DNA of 64,000 nt from JACDQM01 sp044373315 (GCF_044373315.1 NZ_JBILQK010000010.1:1-64000); one strand, 5' to 3'. Positions 1-7,986 are shown, counted from the stretch's first letter. Notes: a model not told the origin generated them from the letters alone. A program made the numbers and translations.

Positions 1-202
1 TTCCGCACTCCAGGAAGGCTTCGAACTCGTCCTTGATGAACCGGGGCAACTCGGCGCCAGTGCTGGCCTCGGTGTGGGCGATGAAGCTGGCCGCGTGCTG
101 CTGCACCAGGCAGTACAGCGTGGTCTGCTCAGGACGGTGGCGTTCGTAGTGGACCGGGGCGCCATCGGGCGCCCGCTGGGGCTGCTGCGCCGTGGCTCTC
201 AC
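1..202 (-). CDS. IS91-type transposase, N-terminal part (runs off left edge)
   Basis: Translating the minus strand from a GTG at 202 gives 67 residues with no stop to the window edge. They include YERHRPEQTTLYCLVQQHAA and GAELPRFIKDEFEAFLECG. This is how transposases of the IS91 type (rolling-circle, Y-transposase with a zinc-binding N-terminus) begin; the cysteine cluster that normally follows ECG would lie outside the window. A GGGAG ribosome site sits about 8 nt upstream and an in-frame stop just beyond it, so GTG 202 is the only plausible start. Function would be single-strand transposition of its element. The family call rests on recalled similarity and on a short fragment; the rest of the gene, and whether it is intact, cannot be seen. 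Confidence 0.75.
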   Translation of the reverse strand, partial: MRATAQQPQRAPDGAPVHYERHRPEQTTLYCLVQQHAASFIAHTEASTGAELPRFIKDEFEAFLECG

Positions 203-509
203 GATGGGCTCCCGGTGGGGTGAGCCCGCACGGTCTCAAGCCGTGCTCCGTGCCTCAATCGCCTTAATGGCTGCCAGCTGACGTGTGCCCTCCGTCGCGG
301 TTCCTCCTACGGGTGACTGAAAGGTTGCCCGACCGGCTGCTTCAGGGTGGCGAGATCGGGACAGCGGATGTCGGCTCCGGGTCGATCGCCAGCCCTGGTG
401 AATGACCGTTGATGGGCAGCCGGCCCAGCGTTCGGGTCGCGATGAGGTCCACGAGTGATGACCGGCTGCTGTCAGCCTTAAAGAGCCATACGACGATTGC
501 CCGTTGTGT
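203..509. other. Gene-free stretch between the transposase and small ORFs
   Basis: I see no convincing coding frame in these 307 bases; the short overlapping frames on both strands have no family resemblance. It may contain the 5' terminus (terIS) of the IS91-type element, but neither that end nor a target tetranucleotide could be identified by eye. Confidence 0.4.
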
Positions 510-794
510 TCAGCCCTCCCGGGTGAAGTCTCCCTCGGTCAGGAACGGCTTGTTCAGCGCCTCCCTCATCCGATCCATGCAGGAGCGGCCGGCGACGTCC
601 CCCTCCTCGACATCCCAAAGAGCTACCGCTGGGGACGTCCCATAGGTGACGGGAACACCATACTCGTAGTAGACCTCGTGGATCGCACACCACGCATCCT
701 CGCCCTGCTTGAACGAGATCACCCGGTAGTTCCAGGTGCGCCTTGAAGGCGGGGCGGGCGCGCTGTCGTACCCCACAGTGGCTAGGCTAGTCAT
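510..794 (-). CDS. Small conserved-looking hypothetical protein (94 aa)
   Basis: The frame gives MTSLATVGYDSA at the N-terminus, then a core WNYRVISFKQGEDAWCAIHEVYY, LWDVEEGDVAG and MREALNKPFL. The pattern of tyrosines, the AIHEVYY motif and the MREALNKPFL tail match my memory of a widespread family of about 80-95 residue uncharacterised bacterial proteins; no function is known to me. I chose ATG 794 because it overlaps the TGA of the upstream minus-strand ORF in the arrangement ATGA, a usual sign of translational coupling; the longer frame to 914 would run antisense through that ORF's body. It lies next to an IS91-type transposase, so it may be accessory DNA. No signal peptide or membrane segment is visible. 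Confidence 0.55.
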   Translation of the reverse strand: MTSLATVGYDSAPAPPSRRTWNYRVISFKQGEDAWCAIHEVYYEYGVPVTYGTSPAVALWDVEEGDVAGRSCMDRMREALNKPFLTEGDFTREG

Positions 795-1093
795 TTGCCG
801 TCGATCATTTGCGCAGGCCCTGATCGAGCCAAGTGCGAACGGCGGCGCGGGCCATATGCTGACAGGCTGCGAACTGCGCGCTTGATGCGTCTCGAAATCA
901 ACCGGCCTGCGCAACTGCGCTTTGGACGTCCCGAGATGTGGACTGACTGACCTTGAACAAAGAAGTAGACGCGTTGTCCGAGGCGAAACTCGGCGAGTTC
1001 AGGGGGCAGCGTCACAGATCCGTCTTTACGGATGTAGCTGAAGGGGCGAGATTTCGTCGGTCGGCTCAAGCTCGCGCGGCGTGTCGATCTCAT
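791..1093 (-). CDS. Possible small AbrB-like or degenerate ORF (100 aa)
   Basis: Starting at ATG 1093 the frame encodes 100 residues. The middle, SYIRKDGSVTLPPELAEFRL then GQRVYFFVQGQSVHISGRPK, has the beta-rich 'sets X to be DNA-binding swapped-hairpin' look of AbrB/SpoVT-type domains (KDGSVTLPPEL). The N-terminal 20 residues and the arginine-rich C-terminus look less protein-like, and another frame nearby reads DTPRELEPTDEI, so the gene may be partly frameshifted. Its stop overlaps the start of the next ORF (ATGA), which is the best argument that it is translated. If real, a DNA-binding or antitoxin-like role is possible but unproven. Confidence 0.3.
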   Translation of the reverse strand: MRSTRRASLSRPTKSRPFSYIRKDGSVTLPPELAEFRLGQRVYFFVQGQSVHISGRPKRSCAGRLISRRIKRAVRSLSAYGPRRRSHLARSGPAQMIDGK

Positions 1094-1512
1094 GCTGGCA
1101 GTTTGCGTTGCTTGTGCAGCATCGGCAAGCTGTATTGTTCCCTGTGGCTGCGGGCACGGCCGAGCTATCGGCCGAGCTGAGTGGCAAGAGTTCAAAGTTA
1201 AGCGACAAGATTTCGTGAAAATTCAAAGTTAAGCGAATGAGGAGTTCAAAGGTGCGTGAGTCGATTGCCGCTAAGCTGTTGATCCAGAAAGATGTCAGGT
1301 TCAGAACTCAGTGGGACTCGACACTCGTGTCGGCTGCGGTGCGCGTGCAGGTCTTCACGAGCTGGCTGTCCTTTCTCCCGGTCAACCGGCAGATCGGCGA
1401 GAGCTTCAGCTCATACCGTCCGGGCTGCAACTCGTCGGCTTGCGCTGGTGCAGCAGCGGGCCGGCGAAGAAACTGAAGGCACTCAAACGCCAAACCGCAA
1501 TGGGAGCCCGCC
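1094..1512. other. Non-coding stretch with mobile-element-like repeats
   Basis: No credible gene is seen in these 419 bases. The left half carries the direct repeats listed separately; the right half is the upstream region of the small exported-protein gene at 1513 and holds its ribosome site but no promoter I can name. Confidence 0.4.
1191..1251. repeat. Short direct repeats TTCAAAGTTAAGCGA
   Basis: Two exact 15-base copies of TTCAAAGTTAAGCGA occur at 1191-1205 and 1222-1236, 31 bases apart, and a partial third (TTCAAAG) at 1245-1251. The tract is visibly AT-richer than its surroundings. Multiple short terminal repeats of this kind are typical of IS21-family ends, so this could be the scar of such an element; no transposase gene accompanies it here. 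The repeats are direct observation, the IS assignment is inference. Confidence 0.6.
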
Positions 1513-1767
1513 ATGAACACCACCGTAAATGCACTTGTCCTCGCCGTCGTCATTGGAACCAGTTTGGTCGCCCTGGGCCTGGGCTTGGCTGCCCCCAAGG
1601 CAGCGCAGGCCACTGAAGTCGTGAAGCTGAAGCGTGTGGTGATTGAAGGCAGGCGCATGCAGACTTCGGTCGAAGTGGCGCAACTGCCGCAGGTTGTCAT
1701 TACCGGCCGCCGCGCCGCGCAAAGCGAACTGCAAATGGCCGCTGCCAAGCTGGCCAAGGCCATCTGA
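1513..1767 (+). CDS. Small exported protein with two VVI-x-GRR motifs (84 aa)
   Basis: The product begins MNTTVNALVLAVVIGTSLVA, a hydrophobic N-terminus that would act as a signal peptide or anchor, with possible cleavage after the AQA at about residue 33. The short mature part contains two similar segments: KLKRVVIEGRR and LPQVVITGRR, each followed by a helical stretch. VVITG-type sequences are what one sees at the start of the plug of TonB-dependent receptors (compare SVVITGIRAS in the receptor at 12993-15956), but here there is no receptor attached. A good GGGAG ribosome site lies about 8 bases upstream of the ATG. Function unknown. It is convergent with garD, 55 bases away. Confidence 0.65.
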   Translation: MNTTVNALVLAVVIGTSLVALGLGLAAPKAAQATEVVKLKRVVIEGRRMQTSVEVAQLPQVVITGRRAAQSELQMAAAKLAKAI

Positions 1768-1822
1768 GGCTGGCGAGGTGGGGGCGGCTGGCCCAGCTGC
1801 GCCCCTGATGGCAGGGACAGCC

Positions 1823-3364
1823 TCAGGTGATCGGTGCCGGATTGAACAGCACCAGGGCGTTGTGCAGGCCCCAGCGCTCGGACCAGGTGCGGCGCCCGCT
1901 GGCTACGTCCAGCATCAGATGAAAAAGCTCCCAGCCCATGCTCTCGATGCTGGCCTCGCCGCTGGCGATGCGGCCGGCGTCCAGGTCCATCAGGTCATGC
2001 CATCGGGTGGCCAGCTCCGTGCGCGTGGCGACCTTGATCACCGGGCAGGCCGCCAGGCCGTAGGGCGTGCCGCGGCCGGTGGTGAACACATGCATGTTCA
2101 TGCCGGCAGCCAGTTGCAGCGTGCCGCAGACAAAGTCGCTGGCCGGCGTGGCGGCGAACAGCAGGCCCTTGCTGCGGGCGCGTTCGCCCGGCGCCACCAC
2201 GCCGGCGATGGGTGCCGTGCCTGACTTGACGACGGAGCCCATCGCCTTCTCGACGATATTGCTCAGCCCGCCCGCCTTGTTGCCGGGCGTGGTGTTGGCG
2301 CTGCGGTCGCTTCGGCCGCTTTGCAGATAGGCGTCGTACCAGGCCAGCTCGCGCTGGATGGCCTCGGCCACCTCGGCGTCAGAAGCCCGCGACACAAGCT
2401 GGTCGACCGCGTCGCGCACTTCGGTGACTTCCGAGAACATCACGGTGGCGCCCGCGCGCACCAGCAGATCGGCGCAGAAGCCCAGCGCTGGGTTGGCGGT
2501 GACGCCCGAGAAGGCGTCGCTGCCGCCGCATTGCAGGCCCACCACCAGCTCGCTGGCCGGCACGGTTTCGCGCTGGCGCCGGTTCAGCCGTTCCAGGTGC
2601 ACGCGGGCCTGCGCCAGGATGCTGTCCAGCATCGAGCCCAGGCCGACATGCTGCTCGTCCTGCAGGCGCACGCGGCTGCTGGCCTGGGCATCGGCGATCG
2701 GCAGGCTGCCGGGCGGCAGCAGGCGATCCGGCTGCAGCTTCTCGCAGCCCAGCGAGACCAGCATCACCTCGCCGCCAAAGTTGGGGTTGAGCGCCAGGCT
2801 CCGCAGCGTGCGGATCGGGATTTCGGCGCCAGGCGCGTCGATCGCGACGCCGCAGCCGTAGGCATGTTCGATGGCGACCACGTCATCCACATTCGGATAC
2901 AGCGGCAGCAGTTCAGCCTTGATGCGTCGCAGCGCCAGGTTCAGCACGCCGGCCACGCATTGCACCGTGGTGGAGAGGGCCAGGATGTTGCGCGTGCCCA
3001 CCGACCCATCGGCATTGCGATAGCCCTGGAAGCTGTAGCCGGCCAAGGGCGCCAGCGCCGGGGCCGGCTCGGGCGGGGGCAAGGGCTGGTCGAGTGCGCG
3101 CGCCTCGGGCATCTCCAGCAGGCGCTCGTGCACCCAGGCCCCGGCTGCAATCGGCTGGCGGGCATGGCCGATGCAGACGCCGTAGCGCAGCACCGGCTGG
3201 CCGGCGGCGATGGCGCGCAAGGCCAGCTTGTGGCCCTGCGGCACGGCATCGACCAGGCACAGCCCGTCGTCAAAGCGAGTGCCGGCAGGCAGGCCGCCGT
3301 CGTTGACCACGATGGCGACGTTGTCGCGCTCATGCATGCGGATGCGTCGAGGATTCGCGCTCAT
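1823..3364 (-). CDS. garD: Galactarate dehydratase (UxaA/GarD family)
   Basis: 513 residues, close to the 523 of E. coli GarD. An N-terminal SAF-type domain (about residues 1-85, with the HxxDNVAIVVND-like opening) is followed by the long UxaA/GarD catalytic region carrying GYRNADGSVGTRNILAL, HAYGCGVAIDAP, IPIRTLRSLALNPNFGGEV and SLGCEKLQPDRLL. These motifs resemble GarD more than altronate dehydratase, which fits the neighbours: uronate dehydrogenase and a lactonase upstream make galactarate from galacturonate. The enzyme would dehydrate galactarate to 5-dehydro-4-deoxy-glucarate in the cytoplasm. It is the last gene of a minus-strand operon (udh-lactonase-dctPQM-garD); GAGG sits just upstream of ATG 3364. 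Activity on altronate or glucarate cannot be excluded from sequence alone. The next enzymes of the pathway are not in the window. Confidence 0.85.
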   Translation of the reverse strand: MSANPRRIRMHERDNVAIVVNDGGLPAGTRFDDGLCLVDAVPQGHKLALRAIAAGQPVLRYGVCIGHARQPIAAGAWVHERLLEMPEARALDQPLPPPEPAPALAPLAGYSFQGYRNADGSVGTRNILALSTTVQCVAGVLNLALRRIKAELLPLYPNVDDVVAIEHAYGCGVAIDAPGAEIPIRTLRSLALNPNFGGEVMLVSLGCEKLQPDRLLPPGSLPIADAQASSRVRLQDEQHVGLGSMLDSILAQARVHLERLNRRQRETVPASELVVGLQCGGSDAFSGVTANPALGFCADLLVRAGATVMFSEVTEVRDAVDQLVSRASDAEVAEAIQRELAWYDAYLQSGRSDRSANTTPGNKAGGLSNIVEKAMGSVVKSGTAPIAGVVAPGERARSKGLLFAATPASDFVCGTLQLAAGMNMHVFTTGRGTPYGLAACPVIKVATRTELATRWHDLMDLDAGRIASGEASIESMGWELFHLMLDVASGRRTWSERWGLHNALVLFNPAPIT

Positions 3365-3374
3365 GGTCCGGTCC

Positions 3375-4664
3375 TCACTTCATCAGTCCCGGCAGCCACA
3401 GCGAGAAGGCGGGCACATAGGTGACCAGCATCAGCGTGACGATCAGGGCGCCATAGAACGGCCAGATCGAACGCATCACCTCGCCGACCGAGATCTGGCC
3501 GATGGCACAGCCGACGAACTGGGTCGTACCCACCGGTGGGGTGTTGAGACCCAGCGAACAGTTCAGCAGCATGACGATGCCGAACTGCGTCGGGTCCATG
3601 CCGAACTTCTGGCAGATTGGCAGAAAGATCGGGGTGCAGATGAGGATGGTGGCCGCCATGTCCAGGAAGGTGCCGAGCACGAACAGCAGCAGATTGACCA
3701 TCAGGAAGATCAGCCAGGGCTCGTTGGCCACCCACTGCATCAGCTCGCCGGTCTTCTGCGGCACTTCATAGAGCGCCATGAAGTAGCCGAAGGCCGAGGA
3801 GATGCCGATAAGGAACAGCACCACGCCGGTGGTCTTGCAGGCCTTGGCGCAAGCCTTGAGGAAGTTCTGCCAGCTCAGCGAGCGGTAGGCCAGCACCGTG
3901 ATGGCGAGTGCCCAGAACACCGCTGTCGCCGCCGACTCGGTGGCAGTGAAGACGCCGCTGAGGATGCCCACCAGGATGATCACCACCACCAGCAGGCCGG
4001 GCAGTGCGGCGCCGAAGGCTTTGAGCACCGCGGGCCTGCCGGGGAAGGTGCCATGCGTCGGATAACCTCGCTTGACGGCCACGCCATAGGCGGCGACCAG
4101 ATTGCAGACTGTGAGCAGCACGGCCGGTATCAGCGCGGCCAGGATCAGGCTGAACACGCTGACCGAGGCAATGCCGGCCGCCGCGAGCGTGAAGATGATC
4201 AGGTTGTGCGAGGTCGGCATCAGTGCACCCACCAGGGAGGCGTGGGTGGTGACGTTGACGGCGTAGTCCGCGTCGTAGCCTTCCTTCTTCAACATCGGGA
4301 TCATCACCGAGCCCATGGCTGAGACATCGGCCAGCGGCGAGCCGGCCACGCCGCCGAACAGCGTGCAGCCCACCACATTGCTCATGCCGAGGCCGCCCCG
4401 CACATGGCCGACTAGGCTGTTGGCGAAGCGGATGATGCGTTCGGCGATGCCGCCATGCAGCATCAGTTCGCCGGCGAACACGAAGAAGGGAATCGCCAGG
4501 AAGCTGAACACCTGCATGCCGCCGACCATCTTCTGGAAGACGATGGCAACCGGCATGCCGGCTGCCAGGATGGTCACTACCGAGGCTAGGCCGATGGCGA
4601 AAGCCACGGGCACGCCAAGAATCAGCAGCAGCGCGAAGCTGAAGCCAAGAATCGTCAGTTCCAT
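3375..4664 (-). CDS. TRAP transporter large permease (DctM type)
   Basis: 429 residues, the usual DctM length, almost entirely hydrophobic with about twelve membrane spans. It shows the family features FALLLILGVPVAFAIGLAS near the N-terminus, GGVAGSPLADVSAMGSVMIP, and LLNCSLGLNTPPVGTTQFVG near the C-terminus. I chose ATG 4664 (MELTILGFSF) rather than the longer frame to 4817, because the extra residues are antisense-like and the dctQ gene covers that stretch. It overlaps dctQ by 10 bases and ends 10 bases before garD. With DctQ and DctP it should import a uronate such as D-galacturonate, driven by a sodium or proton gradient; the substrate is inferred from the catabolic genes of the operon. 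Confidence 0.9.
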   Translation of the reverse strand: MELTILGFSFALLLILGVPVAFAIGLASVVTILAAGMPVAIVFQKMVGGMQVFSFLAIPFFVFAGELMLHGGIAERIIRFANSLVGHVRGGLGMSNVVGCTLFGGVAGSPLADVSAMGSVMIPMLKKEGYDADYAVNVTTHASLVGALMPTSHNLIIFTLAAAGIASVSVFSLILAALIPAVLLTVCNLVAAYGVAVKRGYPTHGTFPGRPAVLKAFGAALPGLLVVVIILVGILSGVFTATESAATAVFWALAITVLAYRSLSWQNFLKACAKACKTTGVVLFLIGISSAFGYFMALYEVPQKTGELMQWVANEPWLIFLMVNLLLFVLGTFLDMAATILICTPIFLPICQKFGMDPTQFGIVMLLNCSLGLNTPPVGTTQFVGCAIGQISVGEVMRSIWPFYGALIVTLMLVTYVPAFSLWLPGLMK

Positions 4665-5197
4665 GCTGGCTCCACGTGGTGGCCGCGCACCAGCGCGACG
4701 ATATGTTCTATCGAGAACAGCACGATCAGCCCGCCGGCAATCACCAGCGGCAGGTAGTCCATGCCTTCGGGGACGCCCAGCATGGGCTTCTTCTCGCCCC
4801 ACTTGAGCGTGGTCCACAGCCAGCCTGCCTTTAGCATCAGTCCGCCGAACAGCGCCACCAGAAGGTGGATCAGAATTTCAAAGTTGCGGCGCAGACGCTC
4901 GGGCAGCAGCACGAGCAGCGATTCCAGCCCGATATGCCCGGCGTCCCGCACGCCCACCGCCACGCCCAGCGCGGTGACGTAAAGCACCAGCAGCATGGCC
5001 AGCGCTTCGGCCCAGGTGGGCGTGTCGTTGAACAGATAGCGGCCGATCACCTGGTATTGCACGCACAGCACCACGGCCAGCAGGCCCGCTACCGCCGCCA
5101 TCAGCGCCAGCTTGGAGAGGCTGGCGCAGAAGCGGGTGAACAAGCCTGCTGATCGTGTTGCCGGTGCTGTCGTTTCCTTCAGCACCGACGGGCTCAT
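4655..5197 (-). CDS. TRAP transporter small permease (DctQ type)
   Basis: 180 residues with four predicted membrane segments, the DctQ pattern. The signature region YQVIGRYLFNDTPTWAEALA matches the family's R-Y-x-F...P-x-W-x-E-E motif. The last span and a short basic tail finish just inside the dctM start. The gene begins at ATG 5197, overlapping the dctP stop by four bases (ATGA), so the three TRAP genes are translationally coupled. It forms the membrane complex with DctM and receives substrate from DctP. Confidence 0.88.
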   Translation of the reverse strand: MSPSVLKETTAPATRSAGLFTRFCASLSKLALMAAVAGLLAVVLCVQYQVIGRYLFNDTPTWAEALAMLLVLYVTALGVAVGVRDAGHIGLESLLVLLPERLRRNFEILIHLLVALFGGLMLKAGWLWTTLKWGEKKPMLGVPEGMDYLPLVIAGGLIVLFSIEHIVALVRGHHVEPAWN

Positions 5198-6174
5198 TTG
5201 GTGTCCTGGATGGTCTTGACCAGGCGCTGCAGGTCAGGCGTGGTCATGAACCTGGCATAGACCGGTGCCATCACCGCCTGGAAGGACGCCTTGTCGACGT
5301 CGATGATCTCGGCCCCGCCCGCCTTCACCGCGGCCATGGACTTGGCTTCCTGTTCGTCCCACTTCTTGCGCTGGAAGGCCACCGACTCCTTGGCCGCCGC
5401 GCGGATCATGTCCTGCTCGGCCTTGCTCAGCTTGTCGAACACCAGTTTGCTCATCAGCAGCATCTCCGGCGCCATCGAGTGCTCGGTCCTGGACAGGAAC
5501 TTGACCGCCTCGAAATGCTTGAAGCCTTCGTAGGATGGCACATTGTTCTCGGCTGCGTCGATCAGGCCGGTTTTCAGCCCGGTGTAGACCTCGCCGATCG
5601 GCATCGGCGTGGCATTGGCGCCCATGGCGCCGATCAGCGCCACCCACAGGTCCGACTGCTGCACGCGGATCTTCATGCCCTTGGCATCGGCCACGGTCTT
5701 GACGGGCTTGCGGCCGTAGATCGAGCGCGCACCGCTGTCGTAGTAGGCCAGGCCGATGAAGCCCTGGGGCTCGCAGCTCTTCAGGATCTCTTCGCCAGCC
5801 GGGCCGTCCAGGCTCTTGCGCATGTGCTCCACCGAGCGGAACAGGAAGGGCATGGTCGGCACCTGCGTCTTGGCGCAGATGGCATTCATCGGGCTGATAT
5901 TCACCCGCGTCATCTCCAGGGCGCCGATCTTGACCTGGTCGATGGTTTCCTTCTCGCTGCCCAGCGCGCCCTTGTTGAAGACCTTGGTCGTGAACTTGCC
6001 GCCACTGCGCTGGCTCAGCAGTTCGCCCATATGGCGGACGGCAGCCACGGTGGGGTAGTCATCGCTGTTGTGCACGTCGGCCGAGCGCAGTTGCATCGCG
6101 CTGGCGCCCTGGCCCAGTGCGGCCAGCGCTGCGGCGATCAGGCCTGTGGTCAATGTCAAACGGGGTCGGTTCAT
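5194..6174 (-). CDS. TRAP transporter substrate-binding protein (DctP type)
   Basis: 326 residues with a clear signal peptide (MNRPRLTLTTGLIAAALAAL, cleavage probably after ASA at about 25). The mature protein shows the DctP family elements: GALGSEKETIDQVKIGALEM, the ligand-carboxylate arginine region KGMKIRVQQSDLW, and GLKTGLIDAAENNVPSYEG. This last motif and the ENN residues are typical of binding proteins for sugar acids such as galacturonate and glucuronate. ATG 6174 is preceded by GAGGAGACACCC, an excellent ribosome site, and the longer frame to 6276 has no support. It is periplasmic and delivers substrate to DctQM. Which uronate it prefers is inferred from context. Confidence 0.9.
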   Translation of the reverse strand: MNRPRLTLTTGLIAAALAALGQGASAMQLRSADVHNSDDYPTVAAVRHMGELLSQRSGGKFTTKVFNKGALGSEKETIDQVKIGALEMTRVNISPMNAICAKTQVPTMPFLFRSVEHMRKSLDGPAGEEILKSCEPQGFIGLAYYDSGARSIYGRKPVKTVADAKGMKIRVQQSDLWVALIGAMGANATPMPIGEVYTGLKTGLIDAAENNVPSYEGFKHFEAVKFLSRTEHSMAPEMLLMSKLVFDKLSKAEQDMIRAAAKESVAFQRKKWDEQEAKSMAAVKAGGAEIIDVDKASFQAVMAPVYARFMTTPDLQRLVKTIQDTK

Positions 6175-6196
6175 GGGTGTCTCCTCGCAGGGTTTG

Positions 6197-7129
6197 TCAG
6201 TCATCGTGTGAGAAGGGCTGGCGTCCACCCGCGAAGGGGGTCTCCGCCAGGCCCGTGACCCCCGGACGCAGCGCAAACAGCGCGCCGTCCAGCGGGGTCG
6301 CAGACAAACCAGGGCCTGCAGGGCACATGGTCGTGATCAGCAGCGTGCCGAGGTCCGGCCCGCCAAAAGCGCACATGGTGGGCTTGGCCACCGGCAAGTC
6401 GATGCGTCGGTCCAGCACGCCGGCCGGCGTGTAGCGCAGCACGGCCGCGCCGTCGTTGGCGCAGATCCAGTAGCCGCCGTCGGCGTCCACCGCCGCGCCG
6501 TCCGGCCGGCCGCAGGCGAGGCGATCGATGAAGGGCTGCGGTGCTGCAGCCTGGCCCGTGGCCGGGTCGTAGTCGCAGACCCAGACCCGGGCCTGCGAGC
6601 GATGCGAGTCGCTGAAGTACAGACGCGCGCCATCCGGACTGAAGGCCAGGCCGTTGGGGATCAACATCTGCTCGCGCAGGGCCGGCTGCCAGCTGGCGTG
6701 TTCGCCCTCGAGCTGCAAGCGCGCCAGCCGCCCGCGCGCGGGCGACTCATCCGGGTTCAGAGCCATGCTGCCGACCCAGAAGCGCCCCTGGCGGTCGCAG
6801 CGGCCATCGTTGAAGCGCATGTCCGCGCCATACGGGGCGTCGGCCACGCGGCGACCCGTCCAACGCCCTTGGGGCAGCAGGCTCAGCAGCTGCACGCCAT
6901 CGCTCAGCGCCACCAGCAACTCACCGGCTTGCGAGCCCAAGGCGATGCAGCCGGGTGGGTTCGGCATCTCCCAGCTTTGTGCGGCTGCGGCCGTGCCGTC
7001 GTGGCGCCACAGGCGTCGGGCACTGATGTCCACCCAGTAGAAGGCCTGCTCCAGCGCCGACCACAGCGGGCTCTCGGCCAGCGCGCTGGGGCCTTGCCAC
7101 CAGAGCTCGGGGTGGGCGCTCAGGTTCAT
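6197..7129 (-). CDS. SMP-30/gluconolactonase-like lactonase
   Basis: 310 residues of a six-bladed SMP-30/regucalcin propeller. The metal ligands of the family can be seen: Glu19 in LAESPLW, the Asn of IPNGLAFSPDG and the Asp of LYFSDSHRS; RFNDGRCDRQGRFWVGSM is the usual substrate-side loop. No signal peptide, so cytoplasmic. Placed between udh and the TRAP genes, it most likely hydrolyses galactaro-1,4- or 1,5-lactone, the product of uronate dehydrogenase, to galactarate. The start ATG 7129 overlaps the udh stop (ATGA). Substrate assignment is by context; related proteins act on gluconolactone or arabinolactone. Confidence 0.85.
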   Translation of the reverse strand: MNLSAHPELWWQGPSALAESPLWSALEQAFYWVDISARRLWRHDGTAAAAQSWEMPNPPGCIALGSQAGELLVALSDGVQLLSLLPQGRWTGRRVADAPYGADMRFNDGRCDRQGRFWVGSMALNPDESPARGRLARLQLEGEHASWQPALREQMLIPNGLAFSPDGARLYFSDSHRSQARVWVCDYDPATGQAAAPQPFIDRLACGRPDGAAVDADGGYWICANDGAAVLRYTPAGVLDRRIDLPVAKPTMCAFGGPDLGTLLITTMCPAGPGLSATPLDGALFALRPGVTGLAETPFAGGRQPFSHDD

Positions 7130-7986
7130 GGCTGGCGCTCGAACGGACCCAGGCCCAGGAAACTGCCGCCCTGCAGCCGCGCCATCGGCGAATCGGCCGG
7201 CTGGCCGAGCTGCTGGACCTGCTCGCGCCAGGCCTCGGCGCTGTCCTGCGGGCGGTAGCCCAGCTGCGCCCAACCGGCCTCACTCCACCAGCGTGCCGGA
7301 TTGGCCGAAACACCGTAGACCGTCAGGCAGCCCACGTCCTTGGCGCTCAGCGCCGCCAGCACCAGACGTTCCAGATCGCCGAAGCTCAGCCAGGTTGACA
7401 GTGCGCGCCGGTCTTGCGGCTCGGCCGCCACCGTTCCCAGCCGTAGGCAGACGCTCTCGATGCCGTAGCGGTCCCAGTAGAGCTGCGCCATCTGTTCTGC
7501 GAAAAGCTTGCTGACGCCGTAATAGCCATCGGGCCGCGGCAGATCGGCCGGTCCGATGGACTGACCTTGTGCATAGCAGCCGCTGACGTGGTTGGAGCTG
7601 GCCAGCACGATGCGCCGCGTGCCTGCCAGTCGGGCGGCTTCATACAGGTGGAAGACGCCGCGGATATTGGCTTCGCAGATCGGCTCGAACGGGCTTTCCA
7701 CGGCCACGCCGCCCAGATGCACGACTGCGGCCACGCCCTGCAGCAGCGACTCCATCGCCGTGCGGTCAGCCAGCTCGCAGGGGCTCTCCTGCTCATGCGT
7801 GCCGGCGGGCTGGGCAAACGCGGCCCGGTCGCTCAGGCGCAGCGCGGCATAGGGCTGGCCACCACCGCACAGCCGCCCCAGGGGCAAGCGCAGAACGCAG
7901 CCCAGCGCACCGGCCGCACCGGTCAGCAGCAGGGCTTGGGTGGCAGCGTCGGTTAGGGTGTCGGGCGTGTCAGGAGCCATACGCAT
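7126..7986 (-). CDS. udh: Uronate dehydrogenase (NAD-dependent)
   Basis: 286 residues, an extended SDR of the NAD-dependent epimerase type. Visible motifs are the dinucleotide site TGAAGALG (22-29), VVHLGGV (88-94), the catalytic Ser131 in ASSNHVSG, and Tyr156-Lys160 in YYGVSK. These match known uronate dehydrogenases, which oxidise galacturonate or glucuronate to the aldarolactone. It is about 20 residues longer than the Agrobacterium enzyme at the N-terminus. The first ATG (7986) and a second at 7980 are both possible and neither has a strong ribosome site. It is the first gene of the galacturonate operon and is divergent from kdgK across a KdgR-like box. Confidence 0.85.
   Translation of the reverse strand: MRMAPDTPDTLTDAATQALLLTGAAGALGCVLRLPLGRLCGGGQPYAALRLSDRAAFAQPAGTHEQESPCELADRTAMESLLQGVAAVVHLGGVAVESPFEPICEANIRGVFHLYEAARLAGTRRIVLASSNHVSGCYAQGQSIGPADLPRPDGYYGVSKLFAEQMAQLYWDRYGIESVCLRLGTVAAEPQDRRALSTWLSFGDLERLVLAALSAKDVGCLTVYGVSANPARWWSEAGWAQLGYRPQDSAEAWREQVQQLGQPADSPMARLQGGSFLGLGPFERQP

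Noticed and set aside
1308..1763. 151-residue open frame on the minus strand
   Set aside because: It covers the small exported-protein gene, which has a good ribosome site and a signal peptide; the antisense frame has neither.
2321..3424. 367-residue open frame on the plus strand
   Set aside because: Antisense to garD; composition is typical of a shadow frame.
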